Below, in pieces: positions 59,687 to 64,000 of a stretch of DNA of 64,000 nt (positions within the stretch are counted from its first letter, which is position 1; each line of letters opens with the position of its first letter). Origin of the DNA: Psilocybe azurescens (Eukaryota > Basidiomycota > Agaricomycetes > Agaricales > Agrocybaceae); contig JAJIRX010000782.1 of assembly GCA_023853785.1 (NCBI GenBank), positions 1-64,000 of the forward strand, written 5' to 3'. The translations under genes and the position numbers were made by a program. The notes under the pieces were generated by a model. The model worked only from the letters and a program-made list of their open reading frames with translations. It was not told the origin of the DNA and ran no database searches.

Positions 59687-62600
59687 ATGATCAAAACGCG
59701 CGTTCTATTGGTAGCGTTGAGCCTGGCTCTGGCGGGCTTAGTGGATGTTGTGGGAGCGCAGACAACGGTGACGATTAGCGCCACGGCGAGCCATCCTATA
59801 CCGAGCACGATGTGTGAGTCTGGCTGATAACAACTGCGCTATTCTCTTACTGATCCTTTTCCCTTACACAAGGGGGTCAAATGTTTGAGGTACGTAACTT
59901 TTGAGCTGCTGCTTTGGAGCATGCGCTAACTGTTTACTCAGGATATCAGCGTATGTGGAATAAATCTATCTTCGTGAAACTGGTTCAAATAGAAAGATCG
60001 ATTCTGTTCCATTAGCATGTGAGCAAACTGTAAAATTAAAGCCGTATGCATGAATACTAATGTTGAGAACAGAGCGGAGACGGAGGCTTATACGCGGAAC
60101 GTGCGCACCACCTTCTAAACATTATTTGTCCTGCTGGTTATAATTATTCTCGATGATAGTGCTTCAAAATCGGGCTTTCCAGATGGTTACTCCAGGTTTG
60201 TTCGACTTGGTCACTCAACTCGCTATATTTTACTGAAGCATAGTTCGTTTGATGAAAAGGAACCTCGGCTGCATTGGCTGGCTGGAAGGCCCTCAATGGG
60301 AATATCACTGTTGTCGCAGATTCGACCCCAGTCTCCTCTGCATTGCCGAATGCGCTTCAACTTACGATATCTCCTGGTAATGCAAACGCTGTTGGGTTTG
60401 CCAACACTGGAAACTCTGGTTCGTCCATATCCATCAGTTGCTTGACTAAAACCTCATATCCTTTCTCGTTAAGGTATCAACGTCGTTCCGCATACAACCT
60501 ACAAGGCTTCCTTCTACTATCGCTTCCAAACCGCCTCCAAGTTCCGCGGCAACTTCATTGTCAGCTTACAGGACAGTGCAGGGACGATCTTGAACTCCCA
60601 AAAGGTCTCCATATCAGGCTCCCAGACTACCTGGAAACAAGTGAAAGTCTCTCTAAACACGAACATCACGCCCGGCTCGACGAATAACATGTTCGCTATC
60701 ACTGTTGATGGAAACTCAGCCGCCGGAGAAACCATTAATTTTGCTATGCTCTCGTTATTCCCGCCCACATTCAAAAATAGGGAGAACGGCATGCGGGCTG
60801 ATATTGCTCAGGTAACTCGTCTTGCAAAGTACTTGGTGCTCGGTGTTGACATATGCTTAGGCTCTCGCGGATATGAAACCTTCTTTCTTCCGTCTTCCAG
60901 GAGGGAACAACCTGGAAGGTCAAACATTCGATACGCGCTGGCAATGGAACAACACGGTAAGTACCTAAACTCGACTTCCTTTGTCCCCGCTTTGAAACCC
61001 GCTTTTACACAGCTTGGTGCACTCGTTGACAGACCAGGTGATCAAGTTCCTTGTTGAGATATCATTTGACCCTCTCATCAGCGTTATCAGGACGATTGGG
61101 AGATTGGGGATATGTCAATACTGAGTAAGCATGAGCTCAAAGCATGCTTTATGGCACTAATATTTTGTAATAGTGGTCTAGGTCTTATGGAGTATCTGAA
61201 CTGGTGCGAAGATCTTGGGATGGAAGCAATCATGGCTGTATGGGCAGGTATGCAGTATACTGTCCAGTTCACTCCATGACAAAAGATCAACTTCATGCGT
61301 GTGTAGGATATTCTTTATCTGGAACAAGTCTTCCGGAAGATCAACTTGCTCCGTACATCCAACAAGCTATTGATCAGGTTGATATGATATCCCTCCATAA
61401 TTTCTTGTATCCTAACTTATATGCTACTCTAGATCAACTTCGTTATCGGGGACCCTAAAAAAGCGAAGCTGGTGCGTTGTTTGTAGAAAAGGGTATGACG
61501 TGATGCCAAATTTACGTTGTATTCACTTCCACCCAGCCGCCCTAAGAGCCTCCCTTGGCCATCCTAAGCCATTCCCCCCTCACATATGTGGAAGTTGGAA
61601 ATGAGGACTTCTTCGCAGCTTCTTCGTAAGCACCTCGTTGCGAATTCCGAGCATTGTGGCTAAAGTATGATGGCACTCTTGACAGGTATATCTATAGATG
61701 GCACGACTTTGTTACTGCCATGCAAGCGGAGTTCCCCAATATCCGTACGTTGGGATCGACGAAGTCGTGTCTGACATGGCCTTTATTGAAGCTGCCTTGT
61801 TAGATTTCATTGCAACTTCTGACACCTTTAGTCCGATACTCTCCCCTAACCCAACAGAGTATGACGTTCATGTGTATCAGACGCCAAGTTAGCCTCTCAG
61901 AAGTCCTTCAGATATTTGTTCCCTTACCTCTTCCTTTCTAGCTTGGTTTGCCCAAAATTCATTTTTCTACGATGGCTTCGAAGTAGGTTCTATCTGATAG
62001 TCTTACATTTGTTGGGAGTTTGTAACTGAATATCCACCCATCTCAGCGCAATGGGACCAAATATTTCGAGGTATTCGGGCCTCTTTTCCTTATCGAATAT
62101 ACATTAACAAATTCAAGGGTGAATATGCCGCCATCTCGACCAACCCCAACAACATATTTGGATCTCCGTCTCAAGGTCGCCTGACCTTCCCAACAATGCA
62201 GAGTACGTATGAACGGCTTAAATATATTCGACCAAGTTCTGATAACGAAACAACACATGATAGGCTCTGCAGGCGAAGCCGCTTTTATGACCGGATTGGA
62301 ACGCAATAGCGACATTGTGTAAAATATCTCATTTCTGATGTTCATTTTCAAAGGCTGAGTGATTTCTACTTAGATTTGCTGCTTCGTATGCTCCTCTTCT
62401 GGGAGTGAGTAAAGCTAGCTATTAAGATTAAATTTATAGAACTGACTCTGGACTGACAGCATGTAACAAACAATCAATGGGTTAGTGTATATTCTACCTT
62501 TGGATGTCTAGATTGCGTCCTAATATTCAATGGCGGCTTGTAGACTCCTAATCTCCTTGCGTTTGAGTAAGTCAGATCAATACCTTGATGAGATGTTACT

Positions 62601-63114
62601 TAACAGTCTGATAGCGCTGGCTCTGTGTACCGCTCCACCAGCTATTATGTACAGCAGGTAACATGCGTCTTCAAAGGGGAGAAGGACGTTTTGACTGACA
62701 ATTACGGCCGCAGCTCTTCAGCATTAACCGAGGTGACGAATATCTCCCGAGTACCTTACCCGAGCAGCTCGGTACTGTATTCTGGAGCGTAGTACGCAAT
62801 ACATCGTCGAAAGAAGTCATCATCAAGGTACTGGCACTCAACCGACCTCTCCGAGATCGCACTAAAATCGCGTATCTTATTTATAGATCTCCAACACTGC
62901 GAGCTCTGCCTCAACGCTCACCTTCATTTTGCCTTTCAAAAATGTCGCCACTAAGGGATCCTTACAGCTTTTGACTGGTGCTGCAACTTCAAGTAACACA
63001 CCCACCAATCCAAACCTTCTTGCTCCAGTGACGAGCACAATCGTAACCGGCCAGACGTTCAACTACACTGCACCCGCAGTCAGTGTCAACGTTATTACTA
63101 TCAAGGCGTCCTAA
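59687..63114 (+). CDS. Secreted alpha-L-arabinofuranosidase, glycoside hydrolase family 51
   Basis: Releases terminal L-arabinose from arabinoxylan or arabinan in the plant cell wall. Start ATG 59687-59689; signal peptide [20 protein letters not shown] with VVGAQT. The N-terminal block is spread over tiny exons: 59687-59813, 59873-59889 (WGQMFE), 59942-59950 (DIS), 60016-60018 (H), 60073-60100 (SGDGGLYAE), 60160-60195, then from 60260. A carbohydrate-binding beta-sandwich ([19 protein letters not shown]) follows, then the barrel: [32 protein letters not shown], acid/base Glu in [10 protein letters not shown] (about 61584-61617), nucleophile Glu in YFEGEYAAI (about 62066-62135), [10 protein letters not shown] and the C-terminal [11 protein letters not shown] ending ITIKAS. 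Stop 63112-63114. About 20 introns, all near 50-70 bp. Frame is intact where followed. Confidence 0.92.
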
Positions 63115-64000
63115 AGATATCACTGGGAAGAAACATGTTCATTGTGGCAAATTGCTGCGTGTCTGGCCTTTGTATGGTTCTTTCTTACTAACGCATGTAC
63201 CATGTATAAAAATATAGTCAGACGAATCGTTTACGTGTGGGATCGTCTCATGAAAAATTTTCATGACAACAGTGTCCATGATTAGTACATTCCCTTTTCA
63301 AGTAAGATGCTGATGTAAATGCAAAAGCCCGCTCACGTTTCCCAGAATAAGGGACCGGGTAGTGGCTTTTCGATGGGAAAACATGGGCGTAACGCTCATT
63401 ACAATTTTAAAAGGCGTTCCTCTACACTGCTTGACTTCTTAAATCCACCCTCGCCCAAACGGCGCCACTTCGTGCTCCAAAACCTAGATTGGGTTCTTTA
63501 TTCTCTTCCATGGCCCATCTCTGCCCAACAAGAACGAATACAGGGCTATTTGGATCCGGGAGCATGCCGCGTGTTGTATAAAACTCAAGGCTTCTCATCT
63601 CCGAGGCCGCTACGCTCGGTAGACTATTAGAAAAGACCGGACGAAATGAGGAAATACTCCGATTGGCGGTTACTCTCAACAATTGACGCTGATGATAACG
63701 ATGGATGTAACCGCCTGCTAATGGTTTTGTTCCTGTTGTATCAAAGTATGGAATTGACTACAGTGTCATTTGACCTTCTGCTGCTGTCTGATCCATATGC
63801 ATGGAATAAGGTAAGCCTACGAATCCGTCTTTTGTGTTGTTCAAGAAATAGACCACTGATCTCTCATGTCAACAAGTGACACCTGAATCGATTCCTTTGC
63901 TCAAATAAGGGTGGCGACAGCTTGAAGTAGATGCTTTAAGCTCCGAGCGCTGGAATCGTGTCAACGATAAGCCGTGATAATGCTATGATTAGGCGCCCAT
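63115..64000. other. Right edge, no gene recognised
   Basis: Frames at 63319-63630 and 63646-63879 (plus) or 63422-63682 (minus) carry no recognisable motif. A gene may begin beyond the edge. Confidence 0.5.

Overview
The window looks like a nuclear contig of a mushroom-forming basidiomycete (Agaricomycetes). The genes are split by many short introns, mostly about 50-68 bp where I could place them. The recognisable proteins are fungal (MSH2, Trm4/NSUN2, proteasome beta2, Sam50, mitochondrial uS8, GH51 arabinofuranosidase, basidiomycete PsiD-like decarboxylases). The repeats are fungal LINEs with an RNase H tail, Ty1/copia and Ty3/gypsy elements. No rRNA, tRNA or CRISPR array was recognised.

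Layout. Bases 1-19,900 are a nested, decayed transposon block: four 5'-truncated copies of one LINE family, a broken copia element with part of an LTR, a roughly 3.56-kb AT-rich element with terminal inverted repeats and no transposase sitting inside a LINE reverse transcriptase, a decayed minus-strand gypsy element with one LTR, and AT-rich gene-free DNA with diverged direct repeats. Bases 19,906-27,299 hold MSH2 (+) and the tRNA m5C methyltransferase Trm4/NSUN2 (-), convergent with about 100 bp between them. Bases 28,600-33,400 hold a PsiD-like decarboxylase, a relic of another copy's 3' end, a dispersed repeat, a transposase-like scrap and a small protein with a calcium-lectin-like C terminus. 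Bases 33,480-38,100 hold an aldehyde dehydrogenase (-), divergent from proteasome beta2/PUP1 (+), then an acidic EF-hand-like protein. Bases 38,390-41,700 hold a second copy of the dispersed repeat and a decayed repeat-containing LRR/F-box-like gene. Bases 41,769-49,800 hold an MFS transporter, mitochondrial ribosomal protein uS8 and three ICMT-like genes in successive states of decay. Bases 50,007-54,848 hold a MATE transporter (-) divergent from SAM50 (+). Bases 54,887-58,290 hold a tandem repeat, a second PsiD-like decarboxylase and a relic of a caspase-protein C-terminal domain. Bases 59,687-63,114 hold a secreted GH51 alpha-L-arabinofuranosidase.

The genes do not form one pathway. Housekeeping genes (DNA mismatch repair, tRNA modification, proteasome, mitochondrial outer-membrane assembly, mitoribosome) alternate with accessory genes (PsiD-like decarboxylases, ALDH, MFS and MATE transporters, ICMT-like enzymes, lectin-like protein, cell-wall hydrolase) that show duplication and decay.

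Two points matter for any user. First, seven otherwise conserved genes or gene ends are each broken by a single-base length change in a homopolymer, which looks more like consensus error than pseudogenisation. Second, several conserved residues are found only if unusual splicing is assumed: two GC-AG introns in MSH2, and consecutive 17-, 9- and 3-nt micro-exons in GH51.
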